Below are positions 44,611 through 59,600 of a DNA stretch of 64,000 bases, piece by piece. Origin of the DNA: Oscheius onirici (lineage: Eukaryota > Nematoda > Chromadorea > Rhabditida > Rhabditidae). A program made the position numbers and the translations under genes. The stretch's first letter is position 1. Each line of letters opens with the position of its first letter. Where the stretch lies: contig OW051472.1 in NCBI GenBank assembly GCA_932521025.1, positions 2,666,001-2,730,000 of the forward strand, in the 5' to 3' direction. Under the pieces are notes generated by a model. That model searched no databases. It had not been told where the DNA came from and saw only the letters and a program-made list of their open reading frames with translations.

Positions 44611-47600
44611 TCACAGAGCCATAGCCAAGGGGCTCTTGGCCCACTTCGAAATAAAGTCTTGTGCATCCAGAAGCTGGTCGGACTGACTCGTCTTCACAAT
44701 GATAAGGAACCGATTCAGTTCTTCACGATCCGCTACGAGATCACCGACTCTGACTGAGGAGCTGAGTACTGGGTATCCTGAAGTTCTTTTGTGATAAAAA
44801 AGATGCAAAAAGTACCTGTGATTATGCAAGGCTCGTAACTCCGTCCACTGTCAATCAGGGAAGCCTCGAAGACTCTCCGCTTGTCCAGAAGAAGCTCTCT
44901 TTGAGCGGCATCGTCTACTGAGGTTGCCAAGACCCATTCTTTGATTTCTTCATGTTCAGATGACTGAAATCATTGCTTTTTTGATAGTAGTATGCATTTA
45001 TAGTCTTGTTGAAACAATGTCGCCAACATGCTGAGTATTCAACTACAAGCAGCCAAAATATTAGTCCTTTTTGATTTGAAACGACTCGTTTTTATTACAA
45101 AAACTACTGTAGTCAAATATTACGATACCTCTGTCCATTGACTCCGAGGAAGATCGATCTCAGTCGGAATGTCGGTTCCTTCGAAGGCTGAGTAATCGAC
45201 CAGCTCAGCGTTTCCTGGAATTTGTTTGTTTCAGCGATAGACAAATAGCTGGGCAAGAAGACCCGATCAATTTGCGCAGACTGTTGGAGGAAAACTACCT
45301 TCATCAATAGCATCGACCAGATCCAAATAGTGGTTTAGGAGAACAAAAGCCACATTCTCGTATCCTTGTCCGAATTCCTGAAACTTTTGTTGAGAAAAGC
45401 CATAAGCATAGCAACCTTTGCAGCGACACCGGCCTCGTAGAAAATCCTGTCAACTGGCAAAATGTCAGTGTAACGGAGCAGGGAGAGGGATTGTTTGAGA
45501 CGGAGACGTGGAGCATCGGAGGACTCGGAGAGCTGGAAAGGGAAATATTTTGATGGTTAAACTGTTCTGGGTCTGGGATCAAAGTTGTTATACAGTTGTC
45601 TATTTTCAGGAAACTTTTCGTAAAACGTTAGAACAATAGATCACAAAATAAGATGAAAATGTCTGAAAAAAACATTTAGTGTTTCATGATAGCCTCATAC
45701 TATGATCACAGCAATTTTAGCAATGTGCAGAGGGGCTCGAATATAAAAAGATAAAAATGCAAGGTTTTTGTTTCACGATTACATGATATCTTGGCGTTTG
45801 TGAGCAGACTAATGGTTGTTCCGACATGAAACCAATTCAATTCATTTATTTGCAAAACTTAATCGATTTTTTAAATGGCGAAAATTCTGGAAAGAAGTTG
45901 CTAAAAGTGGAACAATTTTTCAAATTTATAGACTTCGAAGTTGTAACACTGGATTTCTGCTGGCATTGAGCGTTTAGTACGGTTGTTTTAAAACCAAAAA
46001 GTGAACATGAAAAATGAGAAAATGATTGTGCTTTCCCATAGCCTAAAAAGCTCAACGACAAACAGTTTTAGGCATGAGGAGAAAAAAGTTCAGGAAAATT
46101 TTCCTGAAGGAATGTTTTTGTTTCAATGCCACAGGATATGCCGGTCTCGGCAACCGAATAATTAGTGTTTCAAACGACGTTCCTCTTTGTCAGCTAGTTA
46201 TGTACCAAAAGATATCTTTTAGTCATTTTTTGTGTTACACCCATAGCTTCGTATTCTGCACGTAGTTGTGCTATCCATTGCCAAGATCGTTTTGCATACT
46301 AACCTCCAAAGCACTCCTCAGAGCCAGCAAATTCAGAGCCTGCACAAATTTCTCAAAGGCTTCTGAATACTGTGATTCGTCTCGTCTCATCGACTCCACA
46401 ATGTTCATGAACAGATTCCTGACGGGAGCCAACCTATCGTATTCCTGTTGTGCAGAGTCGCGTTTGTGCTCCGTCGCCTGCTCCAAAATGGCTCTATAGA
46501 GGTTGAAATTGGCCGGATTCGACGAGGCTCCATATTTTTCGAAAACTTTCATCAGCTTTGAAAAATCACTGTGCGGAAGGAGCTCTGCAGCGTACTGGGC
46601 CACGTACTTATCCAGAAGAGGGCCGTGCTATTTTTTTTGCTTTGAAATTTTATTACTCTTACCTTGGTCTGCTTGGCCGTGTCCAGAGCCTTCTCCCACT
46701 GTCCTCTTTCAATCAAGAGGTCAATTGCCGAAATGACGTCGACGTCTATCAGTTCTCCAAGTCGTCCCTCGTTCCTTAAACTCTCTTTGTAGGCAGCTTC
46801 AATTTCTGGGATCAGAGCTGGCTGGTATTCTGCGGCGATCTGAAAAAGTTAGTTTTTTTGTAGGGAACTTTTTGAAGGAAAATCAAAAATTAGTCAGTGA
46901 CCAAATTAATAAAAGAAGTAAAACTCGGGCGGGAATTTGAATTGTGCTTTGATTTGAATTTGAATGAATTGCTACGAGAAATTGTGTAGCTAAAAAATTT
47001 TTCGGAAACGACGTTTCACCTATTAGTTGATTCCCAACCGCAAAGATATCATATTATAGTGAAACAAAAAAAAATTTTTGCATAGTTTTTCTTTTCGAAT
47101 TTTTCAAACGAATCGGCTCTCCGAACCTGGAACCTGAAACTGTAATAACTGCAATCTTCTGAAGTTCTCCCCCACAATTCGAACGGTGACGAGACCCATG
47201 AAAGGGATATTGAACAAAAGTTTGTTCAACAAGAAATGGAAGTATGAAACTTGACTGAATATCCTACGTTTTCGTTTTATTAGGTCGAGAAGTAAGTCTT
47301 TTGGTTTATCTCCTGAACCATACATGCAAAACAAGTTTTCTTTTATTTAAAATTTAAGTCTACTCGAGGCCGAATTAATAGGCTACATAGGAGGTCTGGA
47401 TACTTCAACCCCTGAGTACAGGGTGAGTTCAAAGTTTCGACCAAAACACTTTTTCGTTCATAACTCTTCAGGGTTGCATCCTACAAATAAGTTGTCAGCT
47501 ACAATAATTTTTTTCTCGAAAAGACGAACATTTTGCTTTTTTGAAAAACGATTTTCGACTTTGGGAGCGCCTCAAAACTGAAAATGTCCGGATGACGCAG

Positions 47601-50600
47601 TGGGTTTGGAAAATTCATGCTGGAGCGACCAGAGTTCGAGTCCACCGAGAGGAAATCTTTTTGTTTTTTAACAGGAGCATTTTACTGGGCGAAATATCAC
47701 CCATGCAAAATAATTTTGATGTTTCACCATCCTGGTAACACTAAACCTTCTTCAGTTGACCGCTGTAACCAACGCATTTTTCCACTACTTCAACATTAGC
47801 TCCAGTGATAATTTACCCAATCCTCTTCCCTAATTTTCTGCAACCCACCTGCTTAGCCTTGGACCACTGCTGAGCCTTACAGAGAGCCACAACGGCCTTG
47901 GGAGTATTTCCCATAGTCAGAAACAGTTCGGCTTGTTTCTCGTGGAGACCGATTTCCTGGAGACGTTCGAGTAGCTGCTCCAGGAGCTAAAAAAGGTTTT
48001 TATTGGATGTATCACCTGAAACTGAACCTGCTGATCGCCACCAATCAGAAAACGGATAGCAATGTCTGCCGCCTTCTGGGTACATTGTTTGACAAGCTCC
48101 ATGTTTTCGGTCGATTCAGGAGAGACCTAAAAATATTTTTTTGTTTTATTTGTGGTACAAATAAAAGCCTATCCGCGCGAAAAACGTTTGGGGAAAAATG
48201 TTACGGGAAAAAAAGAATAATCTTTCATGCTCTGTGTAAGCTTTTTTTTTACTCAACCAACCTTCAAGTAGGTCTGAACAGCTCTTGCCCAATCCGACTG
48301 CGCCTCAAAGTCCTTGGCCTGTTGGACGTAAGAGTCGACTCCTCGAGCACCACTGCGCAGTTCGACCTTGTCGTACTCTTCCTAAACCAGTGTTTGGCTC
48401 AAATTAGATGCAAAGGACCTGTAACTGTGGCAGCTGATTTGGCAGGAACTCCTTTGCAATTCTCAAGGCGTCCGGCCACATTCCTTGCTCTTTAAAGTAT
48501 CTAAAATTATTCGTAGTCACTGAAAATGTAAAAAGTGACCTCAAAATAATGTCTGGACGATTAGCCCTCAGTAGAAAGCTCTCAGCCTTTGCATGATCCC
48601 CGTCTTTTAGAGCCAAAAGAGCCTGGGCTTCGTAGATTTTCTTCAGAGCGTCTGTTGAATGTTCTCTGGAAACGGGACACTTACAGTTACACTAACCCTC
48701 ACTTTGCAATCTTCTCCGCCTCGGCAAAATCTTCCACATGGAGGTACATTTCCACAGCTTCTGTCGGAAAACCGCCCTCAATGTAGTGCCGGGCAGCCTC
48801 GTCCAACTTTCCGGCGTCTTCCAGTTGATGAGCCATGTTTTTGTGAACTTCGGGAAGACGGTCCTTGGCTCCGAGTTTGGCCAAATCGAAGGCAAAGTCG
48901 TGGGATCTGAACATTTTTGTCCTTACATAAAATAGCGAGTATACCCTCGTTCGATGGCCAAATCTATGGCAGTTTGGAGCATTCCGTGCTTGTTCAGCAG
49001 CTTGACAGCCGCCTCACCTCCGAGACTACTGGCCCATAGGAAGATTACCTGGAAAATTGTCATATTTCAATTCCAATCATTCTGTTAATAGTATTCAAGA
49101 TTATCAGCTTATTTTTTCTTTCGGATGTTGCGCAGAATCTCTTCCCTGTGTACTGATTTCATCTTATGGATTCAATGAAACAAAAAAAAATATTTAAGGA
49201 TAGACATTCCTGAGAATTTTCTACTTCTCATTAGGTAACTTTTCAGATTGAAAATATATTGTTCTTCAGTAAAAACTTCAGTTTGTCGATATCACTGGAC
49301 ATTGAGTCGAAAAATATGAGTCAACTTTCAAATTTCCAGTTGCCTCCAGGAAAAGGGTGATCAGGGACTGTATCTCCGAGTCTTTTTCTACATAAAGGCA
49401 AAACTATAAATGAACACTTTCCAATTATTCTCTCATCATATTCTTCCCAACTTTCCACTTTATTGGAGTACCCGAATTTCAGCATTTTTTTGTGTTTTAA
49501 TGCAGACACTTATAAGCTTTGTTGTTCTGCAAAAAACGTTGCTACTTTGGCAATGGCTCCGCAAAATGACAAAAAATATTTTTAACATTGGGCATATTTT
49601 TGGTCCCACCTGTTTCTGCGAATTCTCATTTCCCTCACTCTTGGCCAGTCGGAAGGCATCATTCCACATGTCCTGGGATCTATACATGTTGATAGCCGCC
49701 TAAATTTTGTTTCACAGAGACCATATAACGAAATCCACCTGCCAGTCTTCAGCCTTCAAGTACTCTTCCTCAGCCGCTTTGAAGTCACCCCGTTCTTCAT
49801 GTTCCATTCCCAGACGTTTGTGCGTTTCCTGAAGATTTTTGTAGTCTGATTTCAAAGGGAAAACAAGCCTGCACATGCTCCCCATGATATCGTTCGACTA
49901 GCCTGACCACATCTTCGTTTCTTTGAGCAGTCATGTACATTTGAATGGCTCTTTCCGAGAGACCGATGGAGATGTAGAGCTGGAAACATTTCTCTGACTT
50001 TTTTTTCAGTTTCTGTCTCTGTGACTTTTCAGTGATAGAAATCAATAAACTCACCTGTTCAGCCTCAGTCAGTCGTCCCTGTTCCTCCAATTCAGCTGCC
50101 TTCCTCTCGTAGATTCCATGAGTTTCTTCTTTTCCAAGGAATTCGACGGACAGCTGAAAAGTAGTTTTTTGCTTCACGATGAATGGAAGATATGTGGGAT
50201 AAAGAGACTGTGCTAAACCCATGTTTCTCAGGAGTAGAAAAATCGAAATTGTGCTTGCTTCAATGTGTGTATGACGGGACAATTTTTTTATCGCCAGTTG
50301 TCAAATACAAGTACTCCCTAAACAAATTGCGAAGTGAAAATTAAAATGAAGTGAAAATTAGAAAAAAAACACGCCTGAAATATTTTTTCAGTTTCACTGT
50401 TACGCCATTACTCAAGTTTCTGTCGAATGAGCAATTTTGGGCTTTTTTGTTTCACTGCCTGTGGGTGATAGACGCAAACGTTTTTTTTTGTTGCGTCATC
50501 TCTCACAAGCTGTTCAGTGAACCAAAAGTATTCTAGACATTTTCCTTACCCTGTAAGCATCAGCCCACTTGTTGCTTTTGATATACATTGTAATGGCATC

Positions 50601-53600
50601 ATTTGGCAGGTCGGCTTCAATGAACAGACGCTCAGCTCTCTGAAATCTTTTTTTGTTGCGAAAAGAGTATAAAAACTGACCTCATATTCTCCAACGGAAG
50701 CATAATGATCAGCAATCTTTCCGTAGTAGTCTCGACTCGTGCTTTGGTCCTAAAACTTTGTGTTTCAAGGTGCGGTATAGGAAAACCGCAAGTGTTTCGA
50801 ATCATTGCGTCGTTAACAGGTCCAAAATAAAACACAAAACCTGAATAACATCGACGATCTGGACAGCCTTGCTCCATTCCTTGGCTCTAATTGCCGCATC
50901 GACTGCTTTCAGGGTCTTGTTGGATTCTGTAAGATGGGAAAGTGAACGTTTTTCAAAAAAAAACCGAGATAGTGGTTGATAGCTGCGTCATCTTGTCCTT
51001 CCAAAACAAGATTATCTCCCCATTCTTCATGCAGCTCGACGACTTTTTCAGGGAAGGCGAATCGGGCCAACTGAAATGGAGATAAAGAATACCGCAAAAT
51101 TTCATATTTCCTCGACACAAATACGACAATGTTCAAAGCCATTTTGAGATTCTGATAGGAAATTTTCACAGGTTTCATCCTTTCTCTGTAGAACCTAAAA
51201 AAGCCGAAAACATGCGTTTTGGGTCGGAACAGTTTTGACTTGTGGCAGGATGTGACTTTGGATCGGAGAAACCGAAGATATACGAAAGAAAAATAGTTGT
51301 TTCAAAACAAATACAAGACAGTTTCCTCTTGTGAAAAGCTTCGTCATCTCACCTCAACAGCCTTCGCAAACGACTTTCCCTTCTTGTAGCATTCCAGAGC
51401 CTTGTCAAAGTCCTTCATCCTCTCAAATAGATCGCCAGCCTGAACAGTTTAACCTGACTTCGCAACTTTATATTCCTCGTTGTTTTCGCCGGCAGTCGCA
51501 AAGTTTTAGAGAACTGAAACCTTTTTGTTTCAAATTACTATACATCCCATATACGCGTTAAGGATCTGTTGTTTTGTTTATTCGGTTATCGATGCATTTC
51601 GCATGACCGGATCACATCCGAAGAGTCGAGGAGTCTTGGAGTGATGATGAGAGCGGTTGTGGTATCCAGGTTTCTCAAGCTACAGGATCCGCAGGACAGG
51701 CTAGGCTGGCGAGAGATGCCAGGGTAGACTACCTTCGTGTACTACCACCCGGGATTCAACTTGCGATCGCTTTCTTCATAGACTGTCATCCTATCCACTT
51801 GACTATCCTGGCCCTCGAGAAGAATCACTGGACACAAAACGATAAACTTTGCTAGTTTTACAAAAAGCTGTCGTCCATTGTTTTGCATCATTTTTTTTCG
51901 CCGTCTACGTATGGTAATGGCTCACTTTGTTTCTCAATTCATACATTGCTGCGGACGCAAAAAACTGATCGTGGGTAAGCACGTGGGTAGAAAAATGTCA
52001 AGAATATCATTTTTTAGCAATCCAGAGATGTTCTCCAATTGGGATCTGCCTTTCTCTGTACAATCTAACTTTTTTTCTTCACCTTTTCTAATTTACCTAT
52101 ACTTTAAATGTCTTCACTATGCAAATTAGCTCACACTCTGAAATCTGACCTTATCATAGATGTGTCCCTTCAACAGCGCCTGCGCAATATTTTGCATCAG
52201 GGCCTGATCATTGGCCAGATTTGGATCAGCCAGGGCCGCTGCCAAAGCTTTGGCCGGCTGATTTCCCTTCAGATAGAGCTGTACAGCTCCTTGACTGTCT
52301 CCATCAGCTACTTTTAGCTGAATTATTTTAATTTTTTTTTCAGGTTTTTGAAGAAAAAACCTCAGCTGCTTTGGCTTCCTGTCCAGTATCAAAGAGAGAG
52401 CGGTAGTAGGTCGCTTTGAGCTGTTCATATCCCGGAAAGTTCTGGAATAAATTTTTTTAAGGATAAGAACCAAGTCTTACGGTAGCCTTGGCCAGCTCCA
52501 GAGCCTCATCCCATTTATGGAGAGTCTGATACATTTCGATGGCTTCTTCAACAGAATTTTGCTCCAAGTAAATCTTCTCGGCTTCTTTGAACTTTTTGGC
52601 CATTCGCGCCAAATTTGCTCGGACCTTGTAGTGCTGGGTGCCATCTCCTCCGAGTTCTTGAGCAGCTTTGGAGGCTATTTCTACAGTATCCTAAAGTCTG
52701 GGGGTTTTAAAGGACTGTGAGAGGCTCACGTGAAGAATGTTGACCTTGGCGACGTCGTTGATGGCTGCAAAACAGCGCTGGGCGACCAGAAGCTTGTGCT
52801 GTTCCAGAGCCAGATCGGCTACTCGACGCCACATCGTGTAGCTAAAATATTGCTGAATACAGGGGAAGAACAGTGTCAACACGGAATTGTATCTTTTTGC
52901 AGTTTCCATAATTTACCCCAAGCTTGAAGCATGAAATTGTTTCTAGGGGATAGCTAAAAAACTTTTTTCTTCCAGAATGTTTCGCTGATTCATATTCATG
53001 GCCTAGAAAAATTTTGTCTTGTATCGTCAGTACGTGTTGTAGCGTAAGTTTGAAGCATTTTGTCGTAACTGAATGGTGCTCGCACAAAATGTTTCAATAT
53101 TTTTATTAGTAGAAAGAATGTTTCTGGAGCCACTACTTCGTTGACGATTGGGAACAAAACAAAATCTTGCCAGTCAAAAAATGACAAACCTTACGGCGGT
53201 TTTGTGAAGATAAAAAAAATGAAAAATCCATATCAAAGCGAGAAAATCTTCAGTTTGAACACTGACACAAGATGAGATAGCAATCGTCAGAAGAATTATC
53301 GGCATTTGTTTTAGTTCAAATGATATAGTCAGCCGTGAAACAAAATTTTTTAGCGACATTACGAACCGTTTTTGTCCAACTACTGCTAAGAACGTGTGAA
53401 ACCAGGAACTACACCAGAACCAACCCGGCCATATTTCATGCCATTTTCTATGATACAACTGAAACATTTGTCCTCATAGAAATACTCACGTATCCATGCT
53501 GCCAGCATTGTTCTCCAAGAAGACTATGGCTCTTTCAAAATCTCTCTGTTCCAAGGCTGTCCCGAACTCTATCTGAGTATTGTCCAGTTCGTAAGCAATC

Positions 53601-56600
53601 TTCGAGTTGGATTCCTGAATATTTTATTTCTTTCTGGGGAAAAATATGCTACCTGAACGATGACTTCCGTCCTGTCAGCATCTCTTAATACGTCTTCCAC
53701 ATCTCCTCTAATCATAATCGTTGTTACTTGTTCCGGAAGATCGGGATTGTACCTGTTTTTTTTATCAAAACAAGGCAAATTCTGAGTCTACCAGATGTGT
53801 AAAGTTTCTCCAGACTGAGCCACCACGACGTCACTGAGCGGAACCCATTGAACGTAGGAACAAAAAGAGAGCAGATTGGTTTTCTTCTCTGTCTCCAAGT
53901 CGACCAGCGTTACACGGGATCGTTTATCGCGGAACAAGAGCTTTGTGGCAGATTCGTTGAGCTGAAAATGGTTGAATTCCACTGACGCTCTAGAACTGTT
54001 TTCCCACAAACTCTGATATGATGTTTTTGATGAAACTTGATAAAACAAAAGATTTTTTTTCCACGATCACCGTTGCTTGACTGGCTTGGTTACACAATCA
54101 ATTTGAAGCAAAAAAGGTTGGAAATAAAGATCGTTTTGACATTTTTTAGAATTACGAAGAACGAAAGTTTGGATCAGGAAGTGTGTAACTTTGTTTCACA
54201 CAATATGTACCTTTTTATACAAAACGTGTATCCGATACTTTTCAGAAATGTATAAAAAGTGAAATGAAACTCCTTCAACAATTTTTGTTTTCCTGCAAAC
54301 ATGAATAGCTTGCATGGTCTGTTATGGCGTGATTCAATACCGTTTGAAATGCAGAGACCACGAGTTTTCTCTCAGCTTATGTTTTCATTTTTCACAAGCT
54401 CTGAACGTTTTTTATTGTTTCGCTTCAACCACTAATAGTCCGACTTTGCAGGAGAGGGTAATGGCTTGCCATGGTTTTTTTGTTCCAAGTTGTTCAACTG
54501 TTAAAACATAACAGCGAAACGTAGACCAATCAAAAACTTGTTTTTACCTGTTTCTTCCAGCCTTTTTCGAACTTGACAGAATGTCCAATTTTGGGATCAA
54601 TTCAACATTTATGTTTCACTGCCTACTCTAATATTTTGGCTATGTTCAACACAACAATAGAAGTGTGTATTTTCGGCTTGAATAAAATAAGTTTTTCAAG
54701 ACAGTTTTAGTTCCCAAAATACCCAAATAAACCAACCTCAAGCCAATCAATCGGTGCAGAATGAGGCATAGAGAGTTCCTGATCGCCATTGATGAAATTC
54801 TGAATGGCTATTGTCGTCGGATCCGGGAGATAGGCAATCTTCTTCACGTTCCCGAGTCCATTTTCCCGGTTCACAATTCGGACACTGAAACTCGTTTTTG
54901 ATCAGAATAATTTCATTTTTTACCTCAACAAATGCGGATTCGTCAGTTCTGTCCTGACCCACCCCAGCGGACCGTCTGTTCCGTACTCGACTGCAGTAAT
55001 CTCACCGGCATTGATCAGAAGACAGACGTGCGCGAATTCGAAGTAGAATCTGAGGGTTTTGATAGAAAACTACAGAGGAATTCCTACCTCTCATTGCCGC
55101 CAGAATTCCAGTCAATCTCCGAAGATTTTCCGGTTTCAGTGTCGGCTAGAATGAGAGTTGTTGAAGTGTTGGCAACAACGAAGCGGTCTCGACCCATCAT
55201 CTGAAAACGTTTGTATTTTTCTCTATTTTGGCTCCTATTTCGGCCCCAGCCCAAATGGTAAAAGCTACAGTATTTTTTTCCAGAACTTTCATTCACCGCA
55301 GTACCGAACGGGCAAAGATTCTCACTATACCAATATGACGAAACATTTTAATATTTTATCGTCCACAGTGTTCAAAAATGGTTTCGAAAATACTAAAAAA
55401 AAGTCATGGGTTGATATAAGAAACAGAAACGGTTTTTTGCTAATTGCTTTCGACTCAGACTGTTGTATTTCAATATCGCTCTACCGGGACAGAATTGCTA
55501 CCAAGTATCGTCTCGTCTTCTCCACTAGACGTTCTACTCTTCCCAAGAAGACGTCAACTCCAGTCGTTGCAACAGTGGATCCCGATCCACCTAGCACTGA
55601 AGAAGCTCGGATCGTACTCTTCAGCCTGGGAACGCGTAGATCAACCCCCACTCGACGACGCCCTGGACAAGCGCGAGAGGTACTGTTCCACTCTCCGCGG
55701 AATTTACAGCACCGCCATGGTCTGTCCGAAGAGCCGCTCTTGTCGAATATAGGCTTGAATACAGCGAATAAACTTGAAACTTGATAAGAAACAGACGCTC
55801 TGCAAATGTCTTGAATTTGAAACATTCGTTATTCTCGAAGCCAGTTTCAGAATTTTCCCGCAGAGTCAAGCTACTGCATGAGGTGTCAATGGTGTGAGGC
55901 GTTTACGTTTCGAAATTGTCCAACCTGTTCCACTGAACGTCTTAACTTCATAGCAAGCTAGTATTCTCCCGAAGAACGTTGCCGTGTACTAGTAGTTCAA
56001 GTCCCATTCCGATTCTGAAGTGGACCTGGTACCTTTTTCACATGTAGCTCTCATCTACAAAAAAATTCAAACTCTTCAATTACAAAACGTAAAATTAATT
56101 CAAAAATAAAAGTTCCAAAACTTTTCAAAATGCGTTTTAATTGCTTTTTGATAACTTTTGCTGTAACTTTTTCATCTAAAAACTCTTATTACTTTCCAAA
56201 CAAAGAACAGACGTCAATTAGATAGCTGTTCGGACTCGGAGATGGCTGCCTCTTCCGCTCCGCCCTGGGAAATCGTCGTATCTGGCAAGAAGGCGATGGT
56301 GGATCTGCTCTCGCGTGGCTATACCCGTCCTCGTGCCAAGCTGGCCCTTCTGCCCTATTACGACAAGATGGAAAAGTATCTGGACGAGTGGCTCGATCAT
56401 TTGGAGACGGGAATCGTCACGGCGGTCCTCGTACAAGAACAGCTCCCGGCTCTTCGCAACTACATCAACTTTCTGGAAGGATTCATCGATCGCTGTGGAC
56501 TTCGCTTCACGAAAGAGCACCACATTCGACTGATCCAGCTGGCCTACCTGATCCTGACCAAGGAAAACCAGTGGAGGGAGATCGTCTCGAGCGCTGCTAA

Positions 56601-59600
56601 GCTTCTCGTCAGCCTCATTGAGTAAGCTGTTTTTCTTTCTGCCCAAAACTTTGCTAGTAGTTCAATTTTTGGACCCAGTAGATCAACTGAAACAAAAAAT
56701 CTTGGTAATTCTACCAGGACTGTTTATCTTCCAACATAATTACGGACAGCTCGGTAGTTGTACCTATACCGTCTCTGTAGAAATTGGCTAAAAAACCATC
56801 TATTGTCCGAGTTCAGTAGTTGTTTTAGCGACCTAAATAGCAAAACAGTTCTATGTCAAGGCACGTAACTAGGACAATCTTTCGAATAGTTTTGTTCTCT
56901 CTAGTTACTTCTAAAATGGTTCTCAGGATCATTGTCTGTTTGTTTTGGAACTCTGAGTCTAGACAAGTAGGTATTTCTGAACAAGTAAAAGAATATAATT
57001 GATTGGTTCCTTCACAATTCTCATAGCTTTATGCACAGTAGCACAGATCTGTTTGAACTGAGCATCGAGACTGTGATAGACGGTTCTTTTCTACCACCAG
57101 ATACCGATCCAATTTTTCGAAAGACTTATTCGGAAGAACACAAAAAGCAAGAAACTTTTGTAAAAACCCGCATTGTTAAAAGAAACCCGCTTAGTTACTC
57201 CTTTATTTTCAGCGGCTCTCGTCTGACCCACAAGGACGTGATTCTGGACTGGCGTCCCGTCTTTGCCCTCTACCACGGATCGTTCTACGGCAAGCTGCAC
57301 TATCTCAAAGGAGTCGGCATTGGTCCTGCCGTCTACAAGCTCAAACGATTCTACGACCCGGAACAGATTGCCACGATCTGGGACCAGCTGCAGATCTACA
57401 TCTCTCCGCGCTACAAGATGACCATCTTCTGCGACCTGTGTCTCCGCTTCCTGCCAGTCAACCTCACCGGCGAGGACCAGAAGACGAAAGGAGCCGTGCT
57501 GTGGTGGCCGACACTGTGGCAGCTCTACACTCTCGTGGAGCACAATGGCTTCTGGGGCGAGCAGTTTCCGTCACTCTTTGGCAGTCTGACACGCTATGCT
57601 CCCGACTTCCAGGATCAGTCGCTCTACTACGAGGACATTTTCACTCGCATCCTACGAGCCATGGGACTTTCGATGAGGAAGGGACGTGTCGTCGTTGGAG
57701 ATCAGTCGAGCACCGGCAATCTGTCGGCGATGGCCCACTGGAGTGCTGATCTCATCGGCGGACCGAAGAGCTGTCAGCCGCAGCTGTCGCGTCTCATGAA
57801 ATGTGTCGAAGTCTACCTCCATCCGTCCAATCAGGGCGACCATACGCTGAACATTCTGGAGTACATGAAAGAGCTGACGGATCGAGTAAAGGAGCGTCTG
57901 TATCAGGAGAGGATCAAGAAGCACAAGAGACAAGTTCCGGTCGGCTACTACCTGAAAGATGAGGATCTGGTCCAGTTTGTTGAGTCACTGCTGCCTCCGA
58001 CCTTGGTGGCTCTGTTCAATGAGGACCTGGATGAGAGTTCGAGGGCATGTATCATTCTGCGCACTCTGGCTGCTCTGGAACCAGGAATTGTACTGTCCAA
58101 GTACCTCGAACAGTCAGTTTTTGATTCTTTTTCAAGGACAGACAGACTGAGACAATTACTGACTGACCACTTTGCAGTACGTATTCCGCTCTCCACGCCG
58201 TCTGTGAGCCTCATCGTCTGACCCACACTCTGACCTGTCTGATCGGAGTCGTCTACCAGCTGGCAGCCGATCACAAGAGCCGTCTTCGCAACGACCCAGT
58301 CGAGGACCTGTCCGGACAGATCAATCAGATTCTAGAGATGACGGATCACCGTCAACTCACGGCCAAAGAAAGACTTCATCTGGACCAGAATCAGCGTCTT
58401 CTGAGTCTCCGCCATCATCTCATCTGGCTTCTGGAGGCTCTCGTCGTCGCCGTGGACATCAATGACGTAATCAAGACGGTTTTGAGTCTGCAGAACATTA
58501 TGCTCATCTACTACCTCGTTCCGAATGTGGACGCATCGGGCTGCGTCGAGCTGCACCAGGATCTCACGGAGGACGAAAAACAGCTCTGTCGTCTGACCCA
58601 AAAGCTTCCCGATCTGGCCGACATGCTCTTTGATAAGCTGCTCAACACGATCCAGTCTCAGGCCATCTGTGCTCCAAGGAATAGCCGTTTCGAGCTGCTG
58701 GGCAGTCTGAACGACGGGCAGACGGATACGGGAGAAGAAGAACAACAGCTGACAAAGATGGCTCTCAAGGTGGTGGCTGTGACTCTGTGCAATTCGTCCG
58801 AGCCGATTGCCAACAGTCTCATCGACAAGATTTACAATTTCGTGACAAGGAACGAGTTTGAGAGTCAAGTGGCTACAGGAATGACTGCCGGAATTCTGCA
58901 GGAGACGGTCTTCAGTCGTCCCGAGACTCTGCCCCGCTTTGCTACCTACGTCCTGAAAAATCTGAGGAGCATCTTGACTCGTAAGTTTTTCTCTGTTTCT
59001 CATTCTTATATCATCTTTCCAGCCGAAGTGCGTCAGCAGAAGGAGCTCAACCACACGGCTCTGTGGTTCGTCAACCTGGCCAGCAGTCTCTTCACAACCA
59101 GCAGTCAGGCCTTTATCGACAACAAGACGGTCTGCTTTAAGATTATCGAGCTGCTCTGTGACTGTCACTGCAAGTTTGCCCACGAGACTGGAACTTCTGC
59201 CCTCTGGTCGTCTCTCTTCATGCTCACCCGTACTTACACTCGAAACGAAGAGAGGGTCAAGAAACAGCTTCGACAGCCTCTCAGTGACTGGGTACCGGTG
59301 CGTGAATGGGCTCGCACGTATCAGGAACACGAGGTCGAGATCAGCTGGCACGTTCCGGACGAGCTGAGACGTCAGGTCACGGAGGAGCTCGTCAAGAAGT
59401 TTGTCTTCCCGATGCTCGAGAGAATTTCCGACGAGAAGACGGATCAACACAGTCTGCGTCGCTACGTCAATCAGCTCTACTATGGTTACATCGGAGCCTA
59501 CAACTTTTTCCCTCTTCCCGAATCGGCCAGAGGAGAACCGATCAATCCGCTGCAGTCGGCGCTGCCTCGAGTCAAGATTGGACCATCGAGAACTCCTCTG

